DNA of 64,000 bases from positions 3,410,001 through 3,474,000 of the forward strand of contig NZ_CP018076.1 of the NCBI RefSeq assembly GCF_001886735.1, given 5' to 3'. Of this stretch, positions 10,307-18,905 are shown in pieces; the stretch's first letter is position 1, and each line of letters begins with the position of its first letter. The notes below the pieces were generated by a model, which made no database searches, was not told where the DNA came from, and saw nothing but the letters and a program-made list of their open reading frames with translations. The position numbers were made by a program, and so were the translations under genes. The stretch comes from Sulfitobacter alexandrii. Lineage in GTDB: Bacteria; Pseudomonadota; Alphaproteobacteria; Rhodobacterales; Rhodobacteraceae.

Positions 10307-11533
10307 ATGGAATTCGATACCGATATCGCCATCGTCGGCGGCGGCCTCAACGGCCCGGTGCTGGCCCTCGCACTGGCAAGCGCCGGCCTGAAGGTGACCC
10401 TGATCGACCGGCTGAACGTGAAACTGCGGCGCAATGCGGCCTTTGACGGGCGGTCCTATGCGCTGGCGCTGTCCTCCACCCGGATGCTGGCCGGCCTTGG
10501 CCTGTGGCAGGGGATCGCGGACAAGGCCCAGCCGATGCTGGAAATCAAGGTGACGGACGGCCGGGCAGGTGAAGGCCCCTCGCCGTTCTTCATGCACTTC
10601 GACCATGCCGAGATCGAAGAAGGCCCGATGGGCTACATGGTCGAGGACCGGCACCTGCGGCGGCATCTGCTGGACGCCGTCGCATCGGATGACCGGATCA
10701 CGCAGTTGAACGGCGAGACGGTGACAGGCCAGGCGGTCGATGCCACGGGCGCATCGCTGACCCTTGCCGGCAAGGGCACCTTGCGGGCGCGTCTGGTCGT
10801 GGGCGCCGACGGTCGCGGCACCGGCACGGGACGGCGCGCCGGGATCAGGCGTGTCGAGTGGAGTTATGGCCAGACCGCGCTTGTCTGCGCGATCGAACAC
10901 GAGGCACCGCACCACGGGGTGGCGCACCAGTTGTTCATGCCCCCCGGCCCGCTGGCGATCCTGCCGCTGACCGGGAACCGGTCCTCCATCGTCTGGAGCG
11001 AGAGCGACACGGCGGCCCGGCGGATCGATGCCTTGCCCGACTCCGCCTATCTCGACGTGCTGCGCCCCCGCGTGGGTGACTTCATGGGCGCGATCAAGCT
11101 GGCAGGAGCGCGCTACAGCTATCCCCTCGGCCTGTCCCTGGCGATGCAGATGACGGCACCGCGCATCGCGCTGGTCGGAGATGCCGCCCACGGGGTGCAT
11201 CCCATCGCGGGGCAGGGGCTGAATGCGGGACTGCGCGATGTCGCGGCGCTGGCCGAGGTCATCGCGGACGCGCGCCGCCGCGGCGAAGACATCGGATCTG
11301 AGGCTGCGCTGGCGCGATTCCAGGAATGGCGGCGCTTCGACAATGCCACGCTCGCGCTCGCGACGGACAGCTTCAACCGCCTGTTCTCGAACGACAATCC
11401 CCTGGTTCGGATGGCGCGTGACATCGGCATGGCCACCGTCAATGCCCTGCCCGGTCTTCGCCGTGGCTTCATCCGGGAAGCCGCCGGCCTGACCGGGGAT
11501 CTGCCGCGGTTGATGCAGGGGAAATCACTGTAA
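10307..11533 (+). CDS. UbiH/UbiF/COQ6-family FAD-dependent hydroxylase
   Basis: A 408-residue flavoprotein monooxygenase of ubiquinone biosynthesis type. It has the N-terminal Rossmann motif DIAIVGGGLNGPVLALALA, the VGADGRGTGTGRRAGI DG-motif, and the second FAD motif ALVGDAAHGVHPIAGQGLNAGLRD characteristic of UbiH/COQ6 proteins. It would hydroxylate the quinone ring using NAD(P)H and O2. Which ring position it acts on cannot be read. In-frame ATGs exist upstream (10271), but the 10307 start puts the Rossmann fold four residues in, as usual for the family. It is convergent with the Trm112 gene. Confidence 0.9.
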   Translation: MEFDTDIAIVGGGLNGPVLALALASAGLKVTLIDRLNVKLRRNAAFDGRSYALALSSTRMLAGLGLWQGIADKAQPMLEIKVTDGRAGEGPSPFFMHFDHAEIEEGPMGYMVEDRHLRRHLLDAVASDDRITQLNGETVTGQAVDATGASLTLAGKGTLRARLVVGADGRGTGTGRRAGIRRVEWSYGQTALVCAIEHEAPHHGVAHQLFMPPGPLAILPLTGNRSSIVWSESDTAARRIDALPDSAYLDVLRPRVGDFMGAIKLAGARYSYPLGLSLAMQMTAPRIALVGDAAHGVHPIAGQGLNAGLRDVAALAEVIADARRRGEDIGSEAALARFQEWRRFDNATLALATDSFNRLFSNDNPLVRMARDIGMATVNALPGLRRGFIREAAGLTGDLPRLMQGKSL

Positions 11534-11570
11534 TCCAGTTTTGGACAGGTTCCGGGGTGGCCCCCGGCGT

Positions 11571-11753
11571 TCAGTCGAGGGTGCGGGCTTCGTCCACCAG
11601 CATGACGGGGATGCCGTTGCGGATCGGGTAGGCTAGACCGGCGGCCTTTGAAACCAGCTCCTGCCGTTCCGCGTCATACTCCAGCGTCGTCTGGCTTCGC
11701 GGGCAGATCAGCGCCTCGAGCATGCGACGGTCGAACTCCTGCGTGTCTGTCAT
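11571..11753 (-). CDS. Trm112 family protein
   Basis: A 60-residue Trm112/UPF0434 (YcaR-like) protein. The core [16 protein letters not shown] and [19 protein letters not shown] matches the family, but only one Cys of the zinc-ribbon pattern is kept (CPRS instead of CPxC), as in many proteobacterial members. In other organisms Trm112 activates methyltransferases; the bacterial role is unclear. Its ATG overlaps the stop of the LON-domain gene by four bases (ATGA), so the two are translationally coupled. Confidence 0.9.
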   Translation of the reverse strand: MTDTQEFDRRMLEALICPRSQTTLEYDAERQELVSKAAGLAYPIRNGIPVMLVDEARTLD

Positions 11754-12394
11754 TGCATCAACCCTTCGTCGTGCCCGCCGCGCATGGCATACTCTATCAA
11801 CGTGACCAGCGTTTCTCGGCGAGTCTGAAGCGACGGGGCTTCGAGCAGCGCCTGTTTGTCCTCGGCATCGAAGTCGAGCATCATGGACAAAGAGTTGATC
11901 AGCAGCTCGTCCTCAGCCTCCTTCAGCGTGTTCCAATCGGCGGAAAGCCCGCGCGTTTCGAAATAGCGGCCCAGCAGGTCCATCAGTGGTTTGCGGCTGA
12001 AACCCGAGTCCTGCTCCTCCGTGCCGAGGTCACGCTCGAATCCGTCCCAGTTGACGTCGCATTTCCGGTAGGGACTGAAGCCTTCGACCTCGCGCACGAC
12101 CCGGAACCGGGAAACGCCGCTGAGGGTAATCATGTAGCGGCCATCTTCGGTTTCGGAAAACTGGGTGATCCGGCCCGCACACCCGATGCTGTGCAGCCCG
12201 GAACCCGCCCGCCCGGGAACCTGGTTTGGCTGGATCATGCCGATCAACCGCCCGTCGGTCTTGAGGGCGTCCGCAATCATCTGGAGGTACCGCGGTTCGA
12301 AGATGTGCAACGGCAGCCGGGAACGGGGTAGAAGCAATGCTCCCGCCAGTGGAAAAATCGGGATCGTATCTGGCAGTTCTGTTTGCTTTATCAT
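11750..12394 (-). CDS. LON peptidase substrate-binding domain protein
   Basis: A 214-residue protein that is only the Lon N-terminal (LON_substr_bdg) domain, without ATPase or protease parts. The signature [26 protein letters not shown] is at residues 11-36 and the VGCAGRI-type strand ([11 protein letters not shown]) is in the middle. Such proteins are common beside Trm112 and CnoX genes in Alphaproteobacteria and may act as adaptors, but no reaction is established. It is coupled to Trm112 downstream (4-bp overlap) and follows the CnoX gene by 27 bp, so the three form one leftward operon. Confidence 0.9.
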   Translation of the reverse strand: MIKQTELPDTIPIFPLAGALLLPRSRLPLHIFEPRYLQMIADALKTDGRLIGMIQPNQVPGRAGSGLHSIGCAGRITQFSETEDGRYMITLSGVSRFRVVREVEGFSPYRKCDVNWDGFERDLGTEEQDSGFSRKPLMDLLGRYFETRGLSADWNTLKEAEDELLINSLSMMLDFDAEDKQALLEAPSLQTRRETLVTLIEYAMRGGHDEGLMQ

Positions 12395-12421
12395 GCCCCT
12401 GCACCTAGCGCGCTGGCAAGC

Positions 12422-13336
12422 TCAGGCAAATATCATCGAACTCAATTTTCGCCGGCCGTTCAGCACCACGGGGTCGTTCGGCTTGAGCGCATCGAAGATG
12501 GTGAAAAGCTGTGTCTTTGCAGCACCTTCGTTCCACTCCCGGTCGCGGCGGAAAAGGTCGAGAAGATGCGACACCGCGCCCTCTGCGTCACCCTTGGCAT
12601 AGAGTGCGCGGGCGAGGTCAAAGCGCGCCTGGTGATTGTCCGGCTCTGCCTCGACCGTGGCCGTGAGTTCGGCGACCGGACCGGCGTTCTCGGCCTGACG
12701 GGCAAGCTCAAGCTGGGCGTGGGCTGCCTCCAGTTCCGGCGCCCTCGAAATTTCGATCGGGGCCCCGTTCAGCAGCGCCTCGGCCTGGTCGAGTTCGCCC
12801 ATGGCGATGTGGGCGCGCACCATGCCGCCGTAGGCGCCCGCGTGCTGCGGATCCTCGCCCAGAATGGCGGCAAAGGTCTGTGCCGCATCCTGCGCTGCGC
12901 CTTCGGCCAGCATTTCCTCGGCTGCTTCGACGGCATCGGCAAGCGCGTCGCCGGGGGCCTCGCCGCCCGCCGCCTTGATCACGCGGTCGACGAAAGCCCG
13001 CACCTCGGATTCCGGCAGCGCGCCCTGGAAGCCGTCGATCGGTTGCCCCTTGTGAAAGGCATAGACCGTCGGGATCGACTGAATCTGAAGCTGGCCCGCG
13101 ATCCTCTGAGCCTCGTCGACGTTGACCTTGGCCATTTTCACCGCGCCCTTGGCGGCAGTCACGGCAGCTTCGAGTTGCGGTCCCAGCGTCTTGCAGGGGC
13201 CGCACCAAGGCGCCCAGAAATCCACGATCACCGGCACGGTTTGCGATGCCTCGACCACGTCGGCCATGAAGGTCGCTTCGGACACGTCCTTGATCAGGTC
13301 GGCATCGGGCGCGTTGGCGGTCAGGTTCAGTTCCAT
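12422..13336 (-). CDS. thioredoxin-domain co-chaperone CnoX/YbbN with TPR region
   Basis: A 304-residue protein. An N-terminal thioredoxin fold (residues about 1-115) has an intact redox motif WAPWCGPCKTLGP. The C-terminal part, about 180 residues of Ala/Glu-rich tetratricopeptide-like helices, is the CnoX/YbbN arrangement. CnoX holds unfolded substrates and passes them to GroEL/DnaK under oxidative stress. E. coli CnoX lacks the second Cys, whereas this protein keeps CGPC, so it should also have disulfide reductase activity, as reported for Caulobacter CnoX. First gene of the CnoX-LON-Trm112 operon. Confidence 0.9.
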   Translation of the reverse strand: MELNLTANAPDADLIKDVSEATFMADVVEASQTVPVIVDFWAPWCGPCKTLGPQLEAAVTAAKGAVKMAKVNVDEAQRIAGQLQIQSIPTVYAFHKGQPIDGFQGALPESEVRAFVDRVIKAAGGEAPGDALADAVEAAEEMLAEGAAQDAAQTFAAILGEDPQHAGAYGGMVRAHIAMGELDQAEALLNGAPIEISRAPELEAAHAQLELARQAENAGPVAELTATVEAEPDNHQARFDLARALYAKGDAEGAVSHLLDLFRRDREWNEGAAKTQLFTIFDALKPNDPVVLNGRRKLSSMIFA

Positions 13337-13391
13337 TGTCTATTCCTCGCTTGGCGGCGTTTCGGTTTATATGAGCGCTCGGGCGTCCGAA

Positions 13392-14180
13392 TCAAAGGTC
13401 AAAGGTGGCAAAAACCGGGGCGTGATCGCTGGGTTGCTCCCAGCCCCGCACCGCCCTCTGGATATGGCTGGAGTGTCCGGCGCCCGCGATGTCGGGGGTG
13501 GCCCAGATATGATCTAGGCGGCGGCCCTTGTCCGCCGTGTCCCAGTCGGGGGATCGGTAGGACCACCAGCTATAGAGGTTGCCCTCGGGGATGTCCTTGC
13601 GGGTGACGTCCACCCAGCCGCCCGCGTCCTGCGTGGCACCCAGCGCTTCGACCTCAACCGGGGTATGGCTGACCACCTTCAGCAGCTTCTTGTGGTCCCA
13701 GACGTCATCCTCGCGCGGGGCGATGTTGAGATCGCCGACGAGAATGGCGTTACGCGGCTTCTCGGCGTGGAACCAGTCGCGCATCTCGGCCAGGTAATCC
13801 AGCTTCTGGCCGAATTTCTCGTTTATGGTGCGGTCGGGTTTGTCGCCCCCCGCGGGTACGTAAAAATTGTGGATCGTCGTTCCGTTCTCGAGCGTCGCAG
13901 CCACGTGCCGGGCATGACCAAGGGTTGCGAAATCCTTGTCACCCGCATCCTTCAGCGGCAGCTTGGACAGGATGGCGACGCCGTTGTAGCCCTTTTGCCC
14001 CCGTGCGACCATGTGGGTGTATCCCGCAGCCTTGAAAGCCTCCATCGGGATCTTGTCCACTGGGCTCTTGCACTCCTGAAGACACAGGATGTCCGGCCCG
14101 TGTTCGGCCAGCATTCTCAGAACGAGGCCTTCGCGCAGGCGAACGGAATTGATGTTCCAGGTGGCGAGGGTGAAGGGCAT
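13392..14180 (-). CDS. xth: exodeoxyribonuclease III
   Basis: A 262-residue EEP-fold nuclease for AP-site incision and 3'-end cleaning in base-excision repair. Motifs are complete: N-terminal LATWNINSVRLR, metal-binding Glu in LCLQECKSPVDK, the GYNGVAILSK segment, the ILVGDLNIAPREDDVWD Asp/Asn pair, RRLDHIWATP, and the terminal catalytic His in SDHAPVFATFDL. It ends 56 bp before the CnoX start and may be co-transcribed with it. Upstream is a strong leftward terminator (14299-14319), so it should have its own promoter in 14181-14290. Confidence 0.93.
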   Translation of the reverse strand: MPFTLATWNINSVRLREGLVLRMLAEHGPDILCLQECKSPVDKIPMEAFKAAGYTHMVARGQKGYNGVAILSKLPLKDAGDKDFATLGHARHVAATLENGTTIHNFYVPAGGDKPDRTINEKFGQKLDYLAEMRDWFHAEKPRNAILVGDLNIAPREDDVWDHKKLLKVVSHTPVEVEALGATQDAGGWVDVTRKDIPEGNLYSWWSYRSPDWDTADKGRRLDHIWATPDIAGAGHSSHIQRAVRGWEQPSDHAPVFATFDL

Positions 14181-14298
14181 GGCGTTCTCCGTTTTTGACC
14201 GGAGGACAGGTTAACCGCTCCCCCCGGCAAGCGCCATGGGATCAGAGCCTCCCTGCCGGACTATCCGCCGGACGAGGTAGGATCTTAGCGGAAAAAAA

Positions 14299-14319
14299 GG
14301 CCGGGCAAGAAGCCCGGCC
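14299..14319 (-). terminator. Rho-independent terminator downstream of cenR
   Basis: GGCCGGGC / GCCCGGCC 8-bp stem with loop AAGAA, followed on the minus strand by seven Ts (plus-strand As 14292-14298). It is 125 bp beyond the cenR stop. That long, structured spacer could be a 3'-derived small RNA (see findings). The rest of 14181-14443 holds no convincing gene. Confidence 0.9.
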
Positions 14320-14443
14320 GAGTCCAACAGGGAGGTATGCACCAATACCCGGGCGCAAACTTCGGGGTTCAAACCGAGGTGCGGGTCATGAAAACCCCGC
14401 CTCTCAGGAGCCTAACGGCAGAGGTGCGGATTGGTTCCGCGCA

Positions 14444-15130
14444 TCAGCTCATTAATCTGTAGCCTCCAGATTCCGTAACAAGAAGGCGGGCATTTGACGG
14501 ATCCGGTTCTATTTTCTGGCGCAGGCGATAAATGTGAGTCTCGAGCGTGTGGGTCGTGACCCCCGCGTTGTAGCCCCAGACCTCGTGCAGCAGCACGTCG
14601 CGCGGCACCACCCCGTCGTTGGACCGGTACAGGAACTTGAGGATGTTGGTTTCCTTCTCCGTCAGGCGGACCTTCCTGTCGTCCTCGGTCACCAGCAGTT
14701 TCATCGAGGGCTTGAAGGTGTAGGGCCCGAGCTGGAAAACAGCATCTTCGGACTGTTCGTGCTGGCGCAATTGGGCACGGATGCGGGCAAGGAGGACGGG
14801 AAACTTGAAGGGTTTGGAGACATAGTCGTTGGCTCCCGCGTCAAGGCCGAGGATCGTGTCGGCATCCCCGTCATGACCGGTCAGCATCATGATGGGGCTT
14901 TTCACACCCTGCTTGCGCATCAGGCGGCACAGTTCCCGACCGTCGGTATCGGGCAGACCGACATCCAGAATCACGAGGTCGTAGATCGCCTCCCTGGCGC
15001 GGTTCATGGCGTCCGCGCCATTGCCGGCCTCGAACACGTCGAAGTCCTCGGTCATGATCAACTGTTCGCTCAGCGCCTCGCGCAGGTCCTCGTCATCGTC
15101 GACCAGAAGAATTTTCTTGAGCTGCGCCAT
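14444..15130 (-). CDS. cenR: OmpR-family response regulator, CenR-like
   Basis: A 228-residue response regulator. The receiver domain has the acidic pocket DDDED near residue 10, the phospho-acceptor Asp in VILDVGLPDTDGRELCRLM, MLTGHD and the Lys in VSKPFKF. The C-terminal OmpR winged helix has RLTEKETNILKFLYR and VWGYNAGVTTHTLETHIYRLRQKIE. The C-terminal block is nearly the text of CenR from Caulobacter and Rhodobacter, an essential cell-envelope regulator paired with the kinase CenK. The kinase is not adjacent, as is usual for CenR. ATG at 15128-15130 follows GGAGGTTAAAG. The identification rests on recalled similarity. Confidence 0.85.
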   Translation of the reverse strand: MAQLKKILLVDDDEDLREALSEQLIMTEDFDVFEAGNGADAMNRAREAIYDLVILDVGLPDTDGRELCRLMRKQGVKSPIMMLTGHDGDADTILGLDAGANDYVSKPFKFPVLLARIRAQLRQHEQSEDAVFQLGPYTFKPSMKLLVTEDDRKVRLTEKETNILKFLYRSNDGVVPRDVLLHEVWGYNAGVTTHTLETHIYRLRQKIEPDPSNARLLVTESGGYRLMS

Positions 15131-15294
15131 CTTTAACCTCCACACGGTTTCGTTAAGAAGTGTGTCCAACACCCGTATTCGGCAAGGTGTGGCCCCCCGG
15201 TTTCACGGGCTCGTGTGGCAGAAGGCCGCAATGTTTCATTTTCGGCCGGCTTGGCATAGTTAGGTTTCAGCCGTCCCTCGGAGTTGTAACACGA

Positions 15295-16383
15295 ATGGCC
15301 CTCGCCCCCGACATTACCGAACAGCTGGCGCGCGCGCGGGCGGACCTGCGCATGGGCCTCCCGATCGTCCTGACCGGAGAGACCCCGGTGCTCGTTCTCG
15401 CGGCGGAAACCCTTGTCGCGCAGCGGCTGGCAGACGTGCTGGCGCTGGGGGGCGAACCGGTGCTGGCCGTGACCGCACGCCGTGCAGGGACGCTCAAGGC
15501 GCATGCCTATGACGGCGACCTCGCGCGGATCGTGCTGCCGGCGGCGGCGACCCCCGCCTGGATTCAGAGCGTGGCAGACCCTGCGGACGACCTGCGCGCG
15601 CCGCTGAAAGGGCCCCTGAAAAGCGCCCGCGGCGGTGACGCGGCGGCACATCGGGCGGCGTTGCATCTCGTGAAATCGGCGCGGCTGCTGCCTGCCGCGC
15701 TGGTGCTGGACTTGCCCAACGCCGAAGAAATCGCCACCCGGCACGCCCTGACCAGTCTCGACCTCGCGGCGGCCGCTCCGGCACTGGCAGAGCGCAGTCC
15801 GCTGCATCCCGTGGTCAACGCACGCCTCCCGATGGAAGTGTCCGAAGCGGGACGGTTGCACATCTTCCGCCCCGAAGACGGTGGCGAGGAACATTACGCC
15901 ATTGAGATCGGTCGCCCGGATCGGGGCGCGCCGGTGCTGGCGCGGCTGCATTCGGCCTGCTTTACCGGCGATCTCATGGGCAGTCTCAAGTGTGACTGCG
16001 GCCCCCAGCTTCGCGCGGCACTCGCCCAGATGGGCGCAGAGGGAAACGGCGTACTGCTTTACCTGAACCAGGAAGGGCGCGGGATCGGGCTGGCCAACAA
16101 GATGCGGGCCTACTCCCTGCAGGACCAGGGGTTCGACACGGTCGAGGCGAACCACCGCCTGGGTTTCGAAGATGACGAACGCGACTTTCGGCTCGGAGCG
16201 GACATCCTGAAATCGATGGGGTTCTCCGCCGTGCGGCTGCTTACCAACAACCCCCGCAAAGTGGAGATGATGGAGGCGTCCGGCATCTCGGTCGACGAGC
16301 GGGTGCCGTTGGCCGTCGGGGAAAATCGCCACAACGCCGCCTATCTCGCGACGAAAGCGGCGAAGTCCGGACATCTGCTGTGA
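15295..16383 (+). CDS. ribA: GTP cyclohydrolase II with RibB-like N-terminal extension
   Basis: A 362-residue protein. Residues from about 180 are a complete GTP cyclohydrolase II, the first step of riboflavin synthesis: zinc ligands in [19 protein letters not shown], then [18 protein letters not shown] and [17 protein letters not shown]. The first roughly 170 residues look like a degenerate DHBP-synthase (RibB) domain, but the acidic DDEDREN metal/substrate motif is replaced by TGETPV, so that half is probably inactive. The frame extends to 15160, but ATG 15295 fits best. It overlaps the next gene by four bases (GTGA). Confidence 0.92.
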   Translation: MALAPDITEQLARARADLRMGLPIVLTGETPVLVLAAETLVAQRLADVLALGGEPVLAVTARRAGTLKAHAYDGDLARIVLPAAATPAWIQSVADPADDLRAPLKGPLKSARGGDAAAHRAALHLVKSARLLPAALVLDLPNAEEIATRHALTSLDLAAAAPALAERSPLHPVVNARLPMEVSEAGRLHIFRPEDGGEEHYAIEIGRPDRGAPVLARLHSACFTGDLMGSLKCDCGPQLRAALAQMGAEGNGVLLYLNQEGRGIGLANKMRAYSLQDQGFDTVEANHRLGFEDDERDFRLGADILKSMGFSAVRLLTNNPRKVEMMEASGISVDERVPLAVGENRHNAAYLATKAAKSGHLL

Positions 16384-16874
16384 CCCCCGGCGACATGGTG
16401 CTGACACCGAAAGGCCTGCGCTTTGCCGGAAGGTACTGGCCCTGCACCATCGGGCGCGGCGGTGTGAGTGCCGCCAAGCGGGAAGGCGATGGCGCGACAC
16501 CGCGCGGCGTACATCGCATCGTCGGGATGCTTTACCGTCCTGACAGAATGGCTCCGCCGACCGACTGGGCCGTGCCGATCGGGCCGGGCGACCTTTGGTC
16601 GGACGATCCGGCTGCGCCGGACTACAACATGATGGTCCGGGCCCCCTATCCCCACAGTCACGAGGTGCTGCGACGCGCCGATCCGCTCTACGATCTCGTG
16701 ATCCTGACGGACTGGAACTGGCCCTACGCCATCTCCGGACGGGGTTCGGCGATCTTTATCCACCAGTGGCGACGGCCGGGCTATCCGACCGAAGGCTGCA
16801 TCGCGCTGCGGCGGGCGGATCTGCATGCCATCGCGCCGATGATCCGGCACCGTACGCGGCTGATCGTGCCCTAG
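16380..16874 (+). CDS. L,D-transpeptidase (YkuD) family protein
   Basis: A 164-residue YkuD-fold protein without an evident signal peptide. The catalytic segment reads [19 protein letters not shown]: His, then TEGC with the nucleophilic Cys in place of the usual S/T-HGC. This is a recognised divergent subfamily in Alphaproteobacteria. It may crosslink murein or amidate a small substrate. The GTG start at 16380 overlaps the ribA TGA; an in-frame ATG at 16395 is an alternative start. It is convergent with the YggS gene (10 bp gap). Confidence 0.8.
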   Translation: MTPGDMVLTPKGLRFAGRYWPCTIGRGGVSAAKREGDGATPRGVHRIVGMLYRPDRMAPPTDWAVPIGPGDLWSDDPAAPDYNMMVRAPYPHSHEVLRRADPLYDLVILTDWNWPYAISGRGSAIFIHQWRRPGYPTEGCIALRRADLHAIAPMIRHRTRLIVP

Positions 16875-16884
16875 GCGTGGCGGG

Positions 16885-17538
16885 TCAGCCCTTCACTCGT
16901 TCCCCGAAGATGGCCGAACCGACCCGGACGTGAGTCGCACCGAGCGCGACGGCACGTTCGAAATCGGCGCTCATGCCCATCGACAGACCCTCGAGCCCGT
17001 TACGGGCGGCGATCTTGGCCAGCAGCGCGAAATGCAACGCGGGCTCCTCGTCAATCGGGGGGATGCACATCAGACCTTTCACCGGCAGGTCCAGTTCCCG
17101 GCATTCCCGTACAAAATCATCCGCCTGAGCCGGCAGGACGCCGGCCTTCTGGTCTTCCTCGCCGGTGTTCACCTGGATGAAAAGGTCGGGGCACCGGCCT
17201 TCTTCCTGCGCGAGACGGGCAAGGGTCCGCGCCAGCTTGGGCCGGTCCACGGAATGGATCGCGTCAAAGAGCGTGACCGCCTGGCGCGCCTTGTTGGTTT
17301 GCAGCGGGCCGATGAGATGGAGGTCGATGTCGGCAAAGTCTTCGCGGAAACCGGGCCATTTGCCAGCGGCCTCCTGCACCTTGTTCTCGCCAAAGCAGCG
17401 GTGGCCCTGCTCAAGCACGTGGCGCACCCGGTCGTTGGGCTGCACCTTGCTGACCGCGATCAGAGTGACCGACCCGGCCGCGCGTCCGGCGTCAACCTCG
17501 GCCTTCGCCAACTTGGTGGTGATGTCGTCCAGCCCCAT
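16885..17538 (-). CDS. YggS/PLPBP family pyridoxal-phosphate homeostasis protein
   Basis: A 217-residue fold-type III PLP protein (alanine-racemase-like barrel) that binds and distributes PLP rather than catalysing a known reaction. The PLP Lys is in VTLIAVSKVQPND. HLIGPLQTNKA and LSMGMSADFERAVALGATHVRVGSAIFG are family hallmarks. ATG at 17536-17538 follows GGGGAAG; the frame extends 14 codons upstream without support. It is downstream of the porin on the same strand, but the porin terminator separates them. Confidence 0.93.
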   Translation of the reverse strand: MGLDDITTKLAKAEVDAGRAAGSVTLIAVSKVQPNDRVRHVLEQGHRCFGENKVQEAAGKWPGFREDFADIDLHLIGPLQTNKARQAVTLFDAIHSVDRPKLARTLARLAQEEGRCPDLFIQVNTGEEDQKAGVLPAQADDFVRECRELDLPVKGLMCIPPIDEEPALHFALLAKIAARNGLEGLSMGMSADFERAVALGATHVRVGSAIFGERVKG

Positions 17539-17594
17539 GATCTTCCCCTTGCTGTCGTCAGGGGCAGACAACAACAACACGGCAGAAATGAAAA

Positions 17595-17618
17595 GGGGCA
17601 GACCCGAAGGCCTGCCCC
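17595..17618 (-). terminator. Rho-independent terminator of the porin gene
   Basis: Minus-strand stem GGGGCAGGCC / GGTCTGCCCC (one G-T pair) with a TTCG tetraloop, followed by TTTT. It lies 24 bp beyond the porin stop. Confidence 0.92.
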
Positions 17619-17641
17619 AAACTCACGTGTACGAGTTCAAC

Positions 17642-18616
17642 TTAGAAGTTGAAGCGCACACCGAAGTCGACCAGCGTGGTGTCGAAGCCGGTGGAGGAGA
17701 TACCACCGCGCAGCGAGGTGCCGCCGCCCAGGTCGTGGTTGAAGTCGACACCGTAGGAGGTGTCGGTGAAGTAGTCTGCGTCTGCGACGTAGACTTCGAC
17801 GTCGGTTGCTGCGCCAACGTCAAAGCGGCCAGCCAGAACCCAGTGGTCGCCGGTGCCGCCGATGACGCCGGTGTCGTCGCCGTTCTTGGCGTATGCCAGG
17901 GTCACGTCTGCCGGGCCGAAGGAACCGCCAACAGTTGCTGCCCACTCGGTGTCACCAACGATGTCGGAGTCCTGAGCTGCCAGAGCGAAGGTCCAGCCGT
18001 TCCAGGTGTAGGCAACGAAGCCGGCGATACGGTCGCCAACGTCGGAAGCCGACACGTGCACGGACAGGTCGCCTGCGGAGTACAGAACTTCGACGCCGTT
18101 CAGACCGGCTGCGCCGTTGCTGTCGGAGTCGTATGCGTCGCCGCGGAAGTTGTACGCGGTGTAGTCATAGGAGTGACCGGTCAGACCCAGGTCGATGGGA
18201 TACATGCCGGGCATGAATTCCAGCGCGCCGTAGATGTTGCCGACACCGACTTCCAGGCCACCGGAGCGCGCGAAGAAGCGAACGCCGTTGATGCCGGTTT
18301 CCTGACGACCGCGGTAATCGATGTCACCGTCGCCGTCTGCGTCGATCGGGGTTTCCGGAGCTGCGGACACACCGTTTGCCAGACCGTCGTTGTCCTGCTG
18401 GATGCGAACGCGCGCACCGAAGACGACGCCAGCGTCGGATTCTGCGGTTGCGTCGATCTGCAGGCGGAAACGGCTGGTGACGTCGGTGGAGTCGACGCCT
18501 GCTGCCGTGTCACGGTACAGGATACCGAAGCGACCGTAGCCGCCGAAAGTAACGTCTGCTGCTGCAACGCCTGCGGTCGCGACCAGGGCGGTTGTAGCGA
18601 AGAGAACTTTTTTCAT
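17642..18616 (-). CDS. outer-membrane porin (Rhodobacter-type)
   Basis: A 324-residue trimeric-porin family protein. The signal peptide ends at AAA-D (residues 1-20), and the mature chain begins with the beta-strand DVTFGGYGRFGILY. Strands are rich in alternating hydrophobic residues, with a C-terminal aromatic signature ending VDFGVRFNF, the BAM recognition pattern. It is strongly acidic. An aspartate ladder DADGDGDID at residues 92-100 resembles a calcium-binding loop. Codon choice is narrow, as expected for very high expression, and it has a strong terminator. It provides general diffusion of small solutes. Confidence 0.93.
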   Translation of the reverse strand: MKKVLFATTALVATAGVAAADVTFGGYGRFGILYRDTAAGVDSTDVTSRFRLQIDATAESDAGVVFGARVRIQQDNDGLANGVSAAPETPIDADGDGDIDYRGRQETGINGVRFFARSGGLEVGVGNIYGALEFMPGMYPIDLGLTGHSYDYTAYNFRGDAYDSDSNGAAGLNGVEVLYSAGDLSVHVSASDVGDRIAGFVAYTWNGWTFALAAQDSDIVGDTEWAATVGGSFGPADVTLAYAKNGDDTGVIGGTGDHWVLAGRFDVGAATDVEVYVADADYFTDTSYGVDFNHDLGGGTSLRGGISSTGFDTTLVDFGVRFNF

Positions 18617-18905
18617 GAGTTTTCCCTCGGTTTGAATTCATATGCCCAGACCGGGGAATCCGGAAAGGGTATGAAGGGTGTTTGCACCCAAGCCCCCCGC
18701 TCTGGCAAGAAGCCTGAAACCTTCCGAGCCATTGCCGCAGCCAATGGTGCAGCTTTGCCACAGTTTTGTCGCCGCCCCACCCTCTTCGGGGTAGAGCGGG
18801 GCCACGAAAGCCATATTCGACAGGGGAATCGCGGTGCTACATATGCCTTGCCGTGGGTCCGGCACTTGGGTAGACCATTGTGCAAACAGGCAAAGGAAAG
18901 CTGAA
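18617..18905. promoter_or_regulatory. divergent promoter region between porin and DUF3576 genes
   Basis: These 289 bp hold no convincing gene. They must contain both the leftward porin promoter with its leader and the rightward promoter for the DUF3576-leuS-lptE-holA unit. A small hairpin GGGTG-TTTG-CACCC near 18678-18691 lies in the presumed porin leader. I could not assign -35/-10 boxes with confidence. Confidence 0.4.

Noticed and set aside
14195..14455. 86-codon plus-strand frame between xth and cenR
   Set aside because: The composition is Arg/Gly/Pro-rich with no recognisable domain and no ribosome-binding site. It spans the leftward terminator.
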